A stretch of DNA of 20,280 nt, taken from Bacteroidales bacterium UBA5833. GTDB lineage: Bacteria; Bacteroidota; Bacteroidia; Bacteroidales; Lentimicrobiaceae. The position numbers were made by a program, and so were the translations under genes. The stretch covers positions 1-20,280 of the forward strand of contig DJGZ01000090.1 in the NCBI GenBank assembly GCA_002433025.1, in the 5' to 3' direction. Positions 1-7,700 of the stretch are shown piece by piece. The notes below the pieces were generated by a model, which saw only the letters and a list, made by a program, of their open reading frames with translations, had not been told where the DNA came from and did no database searches. Within the stretch, counting starts at the first letter, position 1. Every line of letters starts with the position of its first letter.

Positions 1-47
1 AATAAATAATAGACTCTATATAAATAAATTCAGGTTATCAATGGGAA

Positions 48-992
48 TCAATCTTCAAAAAGGTTCATATCATCAAGCACCTTCATAACGCCTTTCACCG
101 AATTGGCAGATTCTTCCAGCATTTTCTTCTCTTCCTTGTTCAGGTTCAGTTCAATTATCTCTTCTATACCCCTGGATCCCAGTTTTACCGGAACGCCCAT
201 ATAGACATCATGAAGACCGTATTCTCCGTCTAACATTGCACATACCGGGAAGATCCGCTTCTGATCATCCACAATGGCTTCCACCATCTGGGCGGCTGCG
301 GCACCCGGCGCATACCAGGCCGAAGTCCCCATCAGGTTCACCAGCTCGCCACCGCCTTTTTTGGTCCTTTCCACAATCTTGTCGATTTCCTCTTTATTCA
401 GCAGGTCCGTTACCGGGATGCCGGCAATAGAGGTAAACCTGGGCAGGGGAACCATGGTATCGCCGTGCCCGCCAAGCAGCAGGGAATGAATGTCCTTGGG
501 CGAAACATCAAGCGCTTCGGCCAGAAATGCCTTGTAACGCCCGGTATCGAGGATGCCAGCCATCCCGAAAACGCGGCTCGAATGCTTGCGGGCGGCTTTG
601 TAAGCGGCATAAGTCATCACATCAAGCGGGTTTGAAACCACGATGATGATCGCTTCCGGCGAGTATTTTACCACCTTCTCGGTAACGTCTTTCACAATGG
701 CGGCGTTGGTCTTGATAAGGTCGTCGCGGCTCATGCCCGGTTTTCGGGGCAGCCCGGAAGTGATTACCACGATTGAGGAACCCTTGGTTTTGAGATAATC
801 GTTGGTAACCCCGACTACACGCGTATTGAAATTATTGATGGAAGAGGTCTGCCAGATATCCAGGGCCTTCCCTTCGGCGACGCCCTCTTTGATATCCACC
901 AATACAACTTCACGGGTAAGGTCTTTATGTGCAATAACATTTGCACAGGTTGCGCCGACGTTACCGGCACCGATTACAGTGATCTTTTTCAT
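48..992 (-). CDS. mdh: malate dehydrogenase (LDH-like, NAD-dependent)
   Basis: This 314-residue cytosolic enzyme interconverts malate and oxaloacetate with NAD, a step of the TCA cycle and of reductive C4 metabolism. The N-terminal Rossmann glycine motif GAGNVG spans residues 8-13, and Asp33 at the end of the second strand favours NAD over NADP. The mobile-loop arginines are Arg83 and Arg89 (in LPRKPGMSRDD). Arg83 occupies the position that is Gln in lactate dehydrogenases, which points to malate as substrate. The catalytic pair is Asp149 and His176 (GGHGDTM), with substrate-binding Arg152. Length is normal for the LDH-like malate dehydrogenase family and the frame is intact. The ATG start (codon at 990-992) directly precedes the Rossmann strand. 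The leader is A/T-rich with no Shine-Dalgarno, as usual in Bacteroidota. It lies on the same strand as maeB but 555 bases downstream, so it probably has its own promoter. Confidence 0.96.
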   Translation of the reverse strand: MKKITVIGAGNVGATCANVIAHKDLTREVVLVDIKEGVAEGKALDIWQTSSINNFNTRVVGVTNDYLKTKGSSIVVITSGLPRKPGMSRDDLIKTNAAIVKDVTEKVVKYSPEAIIIVVSNPLDVMTYAAYKAARKHSSRVFGMAGILDTGRYKAFLAEALDVSPKDIHSLLLGGHGDTMVPLPRFTSIAGIPVTDLLNKEEIDKIVERTKKGGGELVNLMGTSAWYAPGAAAAQMVEAIVDDQKRIFPVCAMLDGEYGLHDVYMGVPVKLGSRGIEEIIELNLNKEEKKMLEESANSVKGVMKVLDDMNLFED

Positions 993-1057
993 ATTATTGA
1001 ATTTTAAAATTTTCCCGGCTTTTCAGATACCAGACCCTGTTATCCGGAATAGCCGAA

Positions 1058-1065
1058 CAAAAATA
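1058..1065 (-). promoter_or_regulatory. candidate mdh -7 box (TATTTTTG)
   Basis: Read on the minus strand this is TATTTTTG, a match to the Bacteroidota -7 consensus TAnnTTTG, 65 bases upstream of the mdh ATG. No clear TTG -33 box lies about 19 bases further upstream (only a T-rich TTTTTC stretch), so this is a weaker candidate than the maeB and gcvH promoters. Confidence 0.35.
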
Positions 1066-1172
1066 ATAATTTAGATATTAGCATGAAAAAGAAACCGTTA
1101 ATTAATTGCGCAAAGGGGTAAATCCTTATTTGATGTGCCCGATACGATATTGTGACTTTGGTTTTCAAAGAA

Positions 1173-1254
1173 GCCACTAAGGCACAAAGGCGCCAAGTCG
1201 CACATATTTATTTGTCTCATTTAGTGACACTTAGAGTCTTTGTGTCTTTGTGGC
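1173..1254. repeat. inverted pair of 8-bp tandem repeats (RCACAAAG type)
   Basis: Two 25-base arms, 1173-1197 and 1230-1254, are inverted copies agreeing at 20 of 25 positions, separated by 32 bases. Each arm is itself a degenerate tandem of 8-base units. The left arm reads CCACTAAG, GCACAAAG, GCGCCAAG. The right arm, on the opposite strand, reads CCACAAAG, ACACAAAG, ACTCTAAG. A degenerate fourth unit extends from each arm into the spacer. The transcript could fold into a long imperfect hairpin. From memory, similar CACAAAG-type intergenic repeats recur in many environmental Bacteroidota genomes, but I know of no established function. It lies about 180 bases upstream of mdh, outside any gene. 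Confidence 0.75.
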
Positions 1255-1547
1255 AAATTCTTTCTTCATTTTATCCGGACAATGGTGAAAAAAATGAAAA
1301 ACTGAACAGCTGATTGCAGATGCTGCACTACGTTAAAATAAAACGAAGGTCAGGCATAGTAATGACTAAATTGATATCCGCTTTTGAGTTGAGAATTTTC
1401 GCACAATCATACCCAGGTTATTCAACAAACCTGTTGTAAACCTCCGAGACAACTTATTACTGTAATAATGTGGTGTTCTTTTTAGAGTCTGGGAGCTTAC
1501 GTGGCAAAAATAAAAGAACATGTCATTTAACGAACATCCCATGTACC

Positions 1548-3824
1548 TCAGGTTGATTCATTCCGCTGGGCATCAATCACGGCAATGGTTACCATATTCA
1601 CAATCTCGGAAACACTTGAACCCATCTGTAAAACATGGACCGATTTGCTCAGCCCCATGAGTATAGGCCCGATGGCTTCGGCGCCTCCCAACTCCTGAAT
1701 CAGCTTGTAAGCAATATTACCGGCCGTCAGATAGGGGAAAATCAGTGTATTTGCCGGTCCGTCAGCCAGCTTGGAAAAGGGGAAGTTTTCGCGCAGCAGA
1801 TCGTTGTTGATGGCAAAATTGGCCTGCATATCGCCATCCACAATCAGATCGGGACATTCTTTGTGCAGTTTTTCCACCGCAGTCCTTACCATGATGGGAA
1901 TATTCCCTTCCACAGAACCAAAGTTTGAATAAGAAAGCATGGCGATTCTGGGCTCTATGTTAAACTGCCTTACGGTAGCGGCGGCCTGTTTGGTGATTTC
2001 GACCAGTTTATCGGCATCGGGATTCATATTCACCGTAGTATCGGCAAAGAAAATGGGGCCTTTTTTGGTAAGCATGATATACATCCCTGACACGATGGAA
2101 GCCCCCCTCTTTTTGCCGATAATACGCAATGCCGGGCGTATGGTAGCAGGATAGCTGCTGGTGAGGCCGGAGATCATGGCATCGGCAAAACCGTTTTCAA
2201 CAAGGCTGGGGCCGAAGTAGTTGCGGTGCGTCATCATATCGCGCGCCGCATTCATGGTGACGCCCCTGCGTTTGCGTTTTTCAAAAAACTGTGCGGCAAA
2301 GGATTCGCGTCTTTCATTTTCCTCAGGCGACCGAGGATCAATGATTTCAATATCATGTAATTCAAGGTCGTGTTCATTGATAAGCCTCATAATGACTTCG
2401 CGGCTACCCAGCAGGATCGGAATAGCAATACCTTCTTCCACAACGATTTCAGCAGCCTTGAGGATCTTGTAATTTTCGGCTTCGGCAAATACCACCCGCC
2501 TGGGGTTCTTTTTAGCCCTCGCTTTGATCTGCCGGATAAGCGGATTGCTCAGTCCCAACCGTTTACCCAGTTCATCGCGGTAAGCATCCCAGTCGGTGAC
2601 GGGTTTACGCGCCACGCCGGTATCCATAGCCGCTTTGGCAACGGCAGGAGCAACATGGGTGATCAGCCTGGGATCACTGGGTTTTGGAATTATATAATCT
2701 TTTCCGAATTTCAGATTGGTTACCTGGTAAGCGATGTTCACCTCCTCAGGCACCGGCTGCTTGGCCAGATCAGCCAGGGCATGTGCCGCGGCCAGTTTCA
2801 TCTCCTCGTTGATGGCGGTGGCCCTTACATCCATCGCGCCCCTGAAAATATATGGAAAGCCAAGTACATTGTTTACCTGGTTGGGGAAATCAGAACGTCC
2901 TGTTCCCATGATCAGGTCGCTCCTGGTAGCCGTTGCAAGTTCGTATGATATTTCAGGCGTCGGATTGGCCAGCGCGAAAACGATGGGATGGTCAGCCATA
3001 CTGAGCAACATTTCAGGAGTAACGACCCCGGCAACCGAAAGTCCCAGGAACATATCAGCATCCTTCATGGCTTCCGCCAGGGTATTGATATCGCGTGAGG
3101 TGACAAACTTCTGCTTCCAGGGGTTCAGATCCGTGCGCTTCTTGTTAAGGACCCCCTTTGAGTCAACCATCACCAGGTTTTCCGGTTTCACCCCGAGGGA
3201 AAGATACAATTTGGAACATGAGATGGCGGATGCCCCCGCGCCATTCACCACCACCCTGATCTCTTCAATTTTCTTTCCGCTGATTTCTAGCGCATTCAGC
3301 AACCCGGCAGAGGTAATAATCGCTGTGCCATGCTGATCATCATGCATCAGCGGGATATCCAGCAATTCTTTCAGGCGGTCTTCCACCTCAAAACACTCCG
3401 GTGCCTTGATGTCCTCAAGGTTGATTCCGCCAAAAGTCGGGGCAATTGACTTAATGGTATTGACCATCCCTTCGATGGATTTGTCGCTGAGCTCAATATC
3501 AAATACATCAATATCCGCAAATATTTTAAACAGCAGGCCTTTACCTTCCATCACAGGTTTGCCGGCCTCCGGACCGATATCTCCGAGTCCCAGCACGGCG
3601 GTGCCGTTGGAGATAACGGCCACCAGATTGCCTTTTGCCGTATATTTATAGACATCCTCAGGATTGGCTTTGATCTCAAGACAGGGTTCCGCCACACCGG
3701 GACTGTAAGCCAGGGTAAGATCATACTGCGAGTGGTGGGGTTTGGTAGGAATGACTTCTATTTTGCCGGGTCTGCCTTCGGCATGATAGGCCAAAGCGTT
3801 CTTTTTACTCAAGGGGGTCTTCAT
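1548..3824 (-). CDS. maeB: NADP-dependent malic enzyme with phosphotransacetylase-like C-terminal domain
   Basis: This 758-residue enzyme oxidatively decarboxylates malate to pyruvate and CO2, usually with NADP. Residues 1 to about 410 form the malic enzyme. They include the Tyr40 motif AYSPGVAEPC, the catalytic Lys95 region, the metal ligands Glu137 and Asp138 (INLEDIKAP) and Asp163 (HDDQHGTAI), and the dinucleotide-binding GAGASA at 195-200, followed by NPTPEI. Residues from about 430 to the end form a PTA_PTB-like domain beginning at RVVFAEAEN. In MaeB proteins this domain is regarded as regulatory, binding acetyl-CoA-type effectors, rather than as an active transacetylase. Length matches the hybrid MaeB class of about 760 residues. 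The ATG start is the first in frame and lies about 47 bases from a strong promoter match. It is divergent from ruvA, an arrangement I recall near sprA in other Bacteroidota. Confidence 0.95.
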   Translation of the reverse strand: MKTPLSKKNALAYHAEGRPGKIEVIPTKPHHSQYDLTLAYSPGVAEPCLEIKANPEDVYKYTAKGNLVAVISNGTAVLGLGDIGPEAGKPVMEGKGLLFKIFADIDVFDIELSDKSIEGMVNTIKSIAPTFGGINLEDIKAPECFEVEDRLKELLDIPLMHDDQHGTAIITSAGLLNALEISGKKIEEIRVVVNGAGASAISCSKLYLSLGVKPENLVMVDSKGVLNKKRTDLNPWKQKFVTSRDINTLAEAMKDADMFLGLSVAGVVTPEMLLSMADHPIVFALANPTPEISYELATATRSDLIMGTGRSDFPNQVNNVLGFPYIFRGAMDVRATAINEEMKLAAAHALADLAKQPVPEEVNIAYQVTNLKFGKDYIIPKPSDPRLITHVAPAVAKAAMDTGVARKPVTDWDAYRDELGKRLGLSNPLIRQIKARAKKNPRRVVFAEAENYKILKAAEIVVEEGIAIPILLGSREVIMRLINEHDLELHDIEIIDPRSPEENERRESFAAQFFEKRKRRGVTMNAARDMMTHRNYFGPSLVENGFADAMISGLTSSYPATIRPALRIIGKKRGASIVSGMYIMLTKKGPIFFADTTVNMNPDADKLVEITKQAAATVRQFNIEPRIAMLSYSNFGSVEGNIPIMVRTAVEKLHKECPDLIVDGDMQANFAINNDLLRENFPFSKLADGPANTLIFPYLTAGNIAYKLIQELGGAEAIGPILMGLSKSVHVLQMGSSVSEIVNMVTIAVIDAQRNEST

Positions 3825-3870
3825 AGGTCAGGGATTAACGATGTTGGAGGATGATGCATAAACAATAAAA

Positions 3871-3901
3871 CAAATGTATAAAACTGCATCCGGAAATCAA
3901 A
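3871..3901 (-). promoter_or_regulatory. maeB promoter, Bacteroidota sigma-ABfr type
   Basis: On the minus strand there is a -33 TTTG at 3901-3898, an exact 19-base spacer, then TACATTTG at 3878-3871. This matches the consensus TTTG, N19-21, TAnnTTTG of the Bacteroidota primary sigma factor. Transcription would begin near 3865, leaving a leader of about 40 bases before the maeB ATG at 3824. Confidence 0.7.
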
Positions 3902-3970
3902 TTACTTTTCGGATAAATAAACCATTCAATGTGAAAGGAGGAAAATAATTACCAATTCAACAAATATCTC

Positions 3971-3978
3971 TATTTTTG
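3971..3978 (+). promoter_or_regulatory. candidate ruvA(-sprA) -7 box (TATTTTTG)
   Basis: TATTTTTG matches TAnnTTTG and lies 27 bases upstream of the ruvA ATG. There is no clear TTG at -33 (the region reads AATTACC), so the call rests on the -7 box and its position. If real, it would drive ruvA and probably sprA, because I find no TAnnTTTG match in the 117 bases between them. Confidence 0.4.
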
Positions 3979-4004
3979 TCGGTTAACAGATAAGCGCCCT
4001 GTTT

Positions 4005-4589
4005 ATGTACGCATTTATCGAAGGAAAAATAGCCGGCATCAATCCGGCGGAAGTGGTGATTGATTGCCATGGCGTTGGCTATGATATTTCCATTTCGGTA
4101 AACACTTATTCCCGGATAAAGGATCTTGAAACCTGCCGCCTGCTCACGCACCTTGCCGTGAAGGAGGACGCGATGGTGCTTTACGGTTTTGCCAGCGAAG
4201 AGGAACGCCAGCTTTTCCGGCAACTGATTTCAGTTTCAGGGGTTGGGGCGGGAACTGCGCGGCTTATCCTCTCCTCACTTACCCCCGAAGAAGTAACCGA
4301 AGCCATTATTCTTGGCAATGTACCTGTATTGCAGCGGGTTAAAGGCATTGGCGGGAAAACGGCCCAGCGCATCATCATCGACCTGAAAGATAAACTCGGA
4401 AAGGGTCAGGGCTTCAGAGAAATTTTGGGAAGCACACACAATACAAAGAAGGAAGAGGCGTTATCTGCTTTGTCGATGCTTGGCTTCAATAAAGCGCTGG
4501 CAGAGAAGACCATTGACCGGATTTTAAAAGAAGAAGGCACCTCGCTGACTGTGGAACAACTCATCAAGCATGCCCTCAGAATATTATAA
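4005..4589 (+). CDS. ruvA: Holliday junction branch migration protein RuvA
   Basis: This 194-residue protein is the DNA-binding subunit of the RuvAB branch migration complex. RuvA tetramers hold the four-way junction while RuvB hexamers pump DNA. Domain I is an OB-fold at residues 1-62 beginning MYAFIEGKI with the conserved GVGY at 23-26. Domain II has two helix-hairpin-helix motifs, GVGAGTA at 79-85 and GIGGKTA at 114-120. The C-terminal RuvB-contacting domain III occupies about 147-194. Length is close to the usual 200. The ATG start fits the conserved N-terminus exactly. No ribosome-binding site is evident. It lies 117 bases upstream of sprA on the same strand and is probably cotranscribed with it. 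ruvB is not in the window. Confidence 0.95.
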   Translation: MYAFIEGKIAGINPAEVVIDCHGVGYDISISVNTYSRIKDLETCRLLTHLAVKEDAMVLYGFASEEERQLFRQLISVSGVGAGTARLILSSLTPEEVTEAIILGNVPVLQRVKGIGGKTAQRIIIDLKDKLGKGQGFREILGSTHNTKKEEALSALSMLGFNKALAEKTIDRILKEEGTSLTVEQLIKHALRIL

Positions 4590-4706
4590 ATACACGCAAC
4601 ACCCTGGTAAACCGTTGAAATAACCGGATCTCTTCCGGAAGCACATAGAGGCAGGTTATCCCGACGATTCAGGCAGTAATCACACACATACAAAACACTG
4701 AATTAC

Positions 4707-7700
4707 TTGGAGCGCACAATAAAATACCTTATCCGACTTTTTGCACTGTTTTTTGTTGTTTCCATTGCCTGGGGAATACCGGTTCCTTATGATTTTTCAG
4801 GAATAACCGGGCCGGAAACACCCCCTGCATCCCCGCCTGATACCACGAAACCCGGTGGAACCCTGCTTTATCCGATTCCGGCTACCGAACCCGGCGCCTT
4901 TCCGGAACCTGCGGATAAGAATAAACTCTTTCTCGGCAATACTTCCAACTTCACGGAAGAAATTATTTACGACCCGGTCACCAACACTTACAGCATCATC
5001 CGGAAAGCAGGGACTGTGCCGCTTTCACCCCCGACTACGCTTACTTTTGATGAATTCAGGGAACTGGACCTCGACCGCTCCCTCAAAAGCTACTGGCGCG
5101 AAAAATCCGTCGCTTCCGGGGGCGTCTCACGTACAGGGATTATCCCCCAGATACACATCGGTGGCCAGGTTTTCGACAGGATTTTCGGAGGGAATACCAT
5201 TGACATCCGTCCGCAGGGTAGTGCAGAGGTTACTTTTGGCGTACTCTCAAACCGCCGCGACGACCCCGCGCTCGACATCCGCCAGCGCCGCACCACCAAC
5301 TTCGACTTTCAGCAGCGCATACAGATGAGCGTGATGGCCAAAATCGGCGATAAAATTGAATTCAACACCAACTACAATACAGAAGCCACCTTCGACTTTG
5401 AAAACAAACTGAAGCTCAAATACGAAGGCAAAGAAGACGAGATTATTAAACTGATTGAAGCCGGTGATGTTACCTTCCCGCTCAACAGCACCCTGATCAC
5501 CGGCAGCCAGAGCCTCTTCGGGCTGAAAACCCAGATGCAGTTCGGCCGTGCCACGGTAACCGGGGTCTTCTCGCAACAAAAAAGCGAAACCTCAACCATC
5601 ACCGTGCAGGGTGGCGCGCAAACCAGCAAGTTCAGTGTCAGGGCCCTCGACTACGAAGAAAACAAACACTTTTTCCTGGCCCAGTACTTTGCCGATAATT
5701 ATGACAATGCGCTGAGCAAACTCCCCATCGTCAATTCCAATATCAACATTACCAAAATTGAAGTCTGGATTACCAACATCGGCCCGGCGGTGACCGATAA
5801 CCGTAACCTTGTCGCCCTGATGGACCTCGGAGAAAAGGTGCCCTACAACCAGACCATTGCTCCCCGCCCCGGCGCCGCATACCCTGACAATAAGTCAAAC
5901 GAACTGCTCAGCCGCTTCGACACCACCAATATCCGCAACATCAACAGGGTGACGCAATACCTCACAGGATCTCCCTTTGGCTATGTTTCGGGACTGGATT
6001 TCGAAAAGGTTGAAAACGCGCGTAAACTGAACCCCAGCGAGTATTCTTTCAACTCAAAACTGGGATTCATCTCGCTCAACAGCACCCTGAATCCGGATCA
6101 GGTGCTTGCGGTTGCCTACCAATATACCGTTATCGGGCAGGACAGCATTTTCCAGGTCGGTGAATTTTCCGATCAGGGCATCGCCTCTCCCAAAACCCTT
6201 ATGGTAAAGCTATTGAAGAGCACTGCCCTCAATACCAAAATACCGATGTGGAACCTGATGATGAAGAATGTTTACAACATCGGGGCATTCCAGCTCAACC
6301 GCGAAGATTTTATCCTGAATATCCTCTATTCGGGCAATGAGAACACCGTTCCTACCGGCTATTTTACCGAAGGCCCTGAAGGCGTCAAAGGGGTTCCGCT
6401 GCTAAGGATTTTTAATTTCGATAATCTTGATCCCCAGCAGAATCCTCCCCACGATGGTATTTTTGACTTTATTGACAATGCCGCGCGCCAGGGAGGAACC
6501 ATTCAGGCTTCGAACGGAAGGGTCTTCTTTACCGTACGTGAACCTTTTGGGAGTTACCTGAGAAAAAAACTTGACAATCAGCAGCTTGCAAATAAATACT
6601 GCTACGACTCGCTGTACACCCTTACCAAAAGCGGCGCACAGCAATATCCGGATAAAAACAGATATATCCTTGAAGGACAGTATAAATCATCCTCGGGATC
6701 CGAGATTTCGCTCAATGCGCTGAATGTGCCTCAGGGATCCGTACGCGTGACCGCTGGCGGGATTCCCCTTACCGAGAATGTTGACTATACTGTGGATTAC
6801 ACCCTGGGTCGTGTGAAGATTATCAACGAGGGAATCCTCAACTCAGGGACTCCGGTAAGCATTTCGCTTGAAAACAATGCTTCTTTCAACCTGCAAACCC
6901 AGACTATGATGGGAATGCATGTTGACTATAAGGTCAACAAAGACTTCATTATCGGGGCAACCCTGCTCAATCTGCATGAGCGCCCGCTGACCCAGAAAAC
7001 GAACTTCGGGCAGGAACCGATTTCCAACACCATGTGGGGGCTTGATTTCAATTACCAGACGGAGTCGATGGCCCTCACCAGACTGATCGACAAGCTGCCT
7101 TTTTACAGCACCAAAACCATCTCAAGGATTCAGTTCAACGGTGAATTTGCCCACTTTATCCCGGGGCATTCCCGTGCCGTTGGAAAAACAGGAACCTCAT
7201 ATATCGATGATTTTGAAGGGGCCAAATCGACCATTGACCTTAAAAACGTAGGTACATGGTTTCTGGCAAGCACCCCCCAGGGGCAGACCAGCCGCGATAT
7301 GTTCCCCGAAGCCGCCCAGGGCACGGGACTTGCCTATGGTTTCAACCGCGCCAAACTTGCCTGGTACACCATCGATCCCTTGTTCTACGACCGCAACAGC
7401 AACCTCAGGCCAAAGAATGTATCAAAGGATGAATTATCGCGCAATTCTGTAAGGCTGGTGCGCGAAAGCGAGGTCTTCCCCAATGCCGATCCGCCCAACG
7501 GTCAACCCATGAACCTGCCGGTCCTGAATCTTGCCTTCTTCCCCGAAGAGCGGGGGCCTTATAATTATGATGTAATGCCCGGCGGGGTATCGCGCGGGCT
7601 TGCTGAAGACGGAACGCTGCTGTTCCCCAGGTCACGCTGGGGCGGGATTATGCGCAAAATCGAATCCACCGACTTCGAAGCCGCCAACGTGGAGTATATT

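Larger units (their letters stand above)
993..1547. other. 555-base non-coding gap between maeB and mdh
   Basis: I see no convincing gene here on either strand. The gap holds the mdh promoter candidate, the inverted 8-bp tandem repeat at 1173-1254, and a perfect 15-bp palindrome at 1454-1468 (TTATTAC, T, GTAATAA). The palindrome is a plausible operator or a chance A/T-rich symmetry. Two further short inverted pairs occur: CTTTG/CAAAG at 1156-1170, and CAGGTT/AACCTG a little upstream of the 15-bp palindrome. No convincing intrinsic terminator follows maeB, so read-through into mdh cannot be excluded. Confidence 0.6.

Noticed and set aside
1083..1121. A 12-codon peptide upstream of mdh on the plus strand (MKKKPLINCAKG)
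   Set aside because: Too short and on the wrong strand to be an mdh leader peptide; no attenuator structure follows.
1511..1547. Possible terminator after maeB (ACATG/CATGT pair followed by T-rich bases)
   Set aside because: The stem is only 5 bp with a loop of about 17 bases, too weak to call.
2370..3336. Long plus-strand frames (192 and 200 codons) opposite maeB
   Set aside because: They are antisense to a gene with intact catalytic motifs; the residues look like reverse-complement coding shadow.
4624..4638. CCGGA/TCCGG hairpin in the ruvA-sprA gap
   Set aside because: A 5-bp stem with no T tract; it would not stop transcription and is likely chance.
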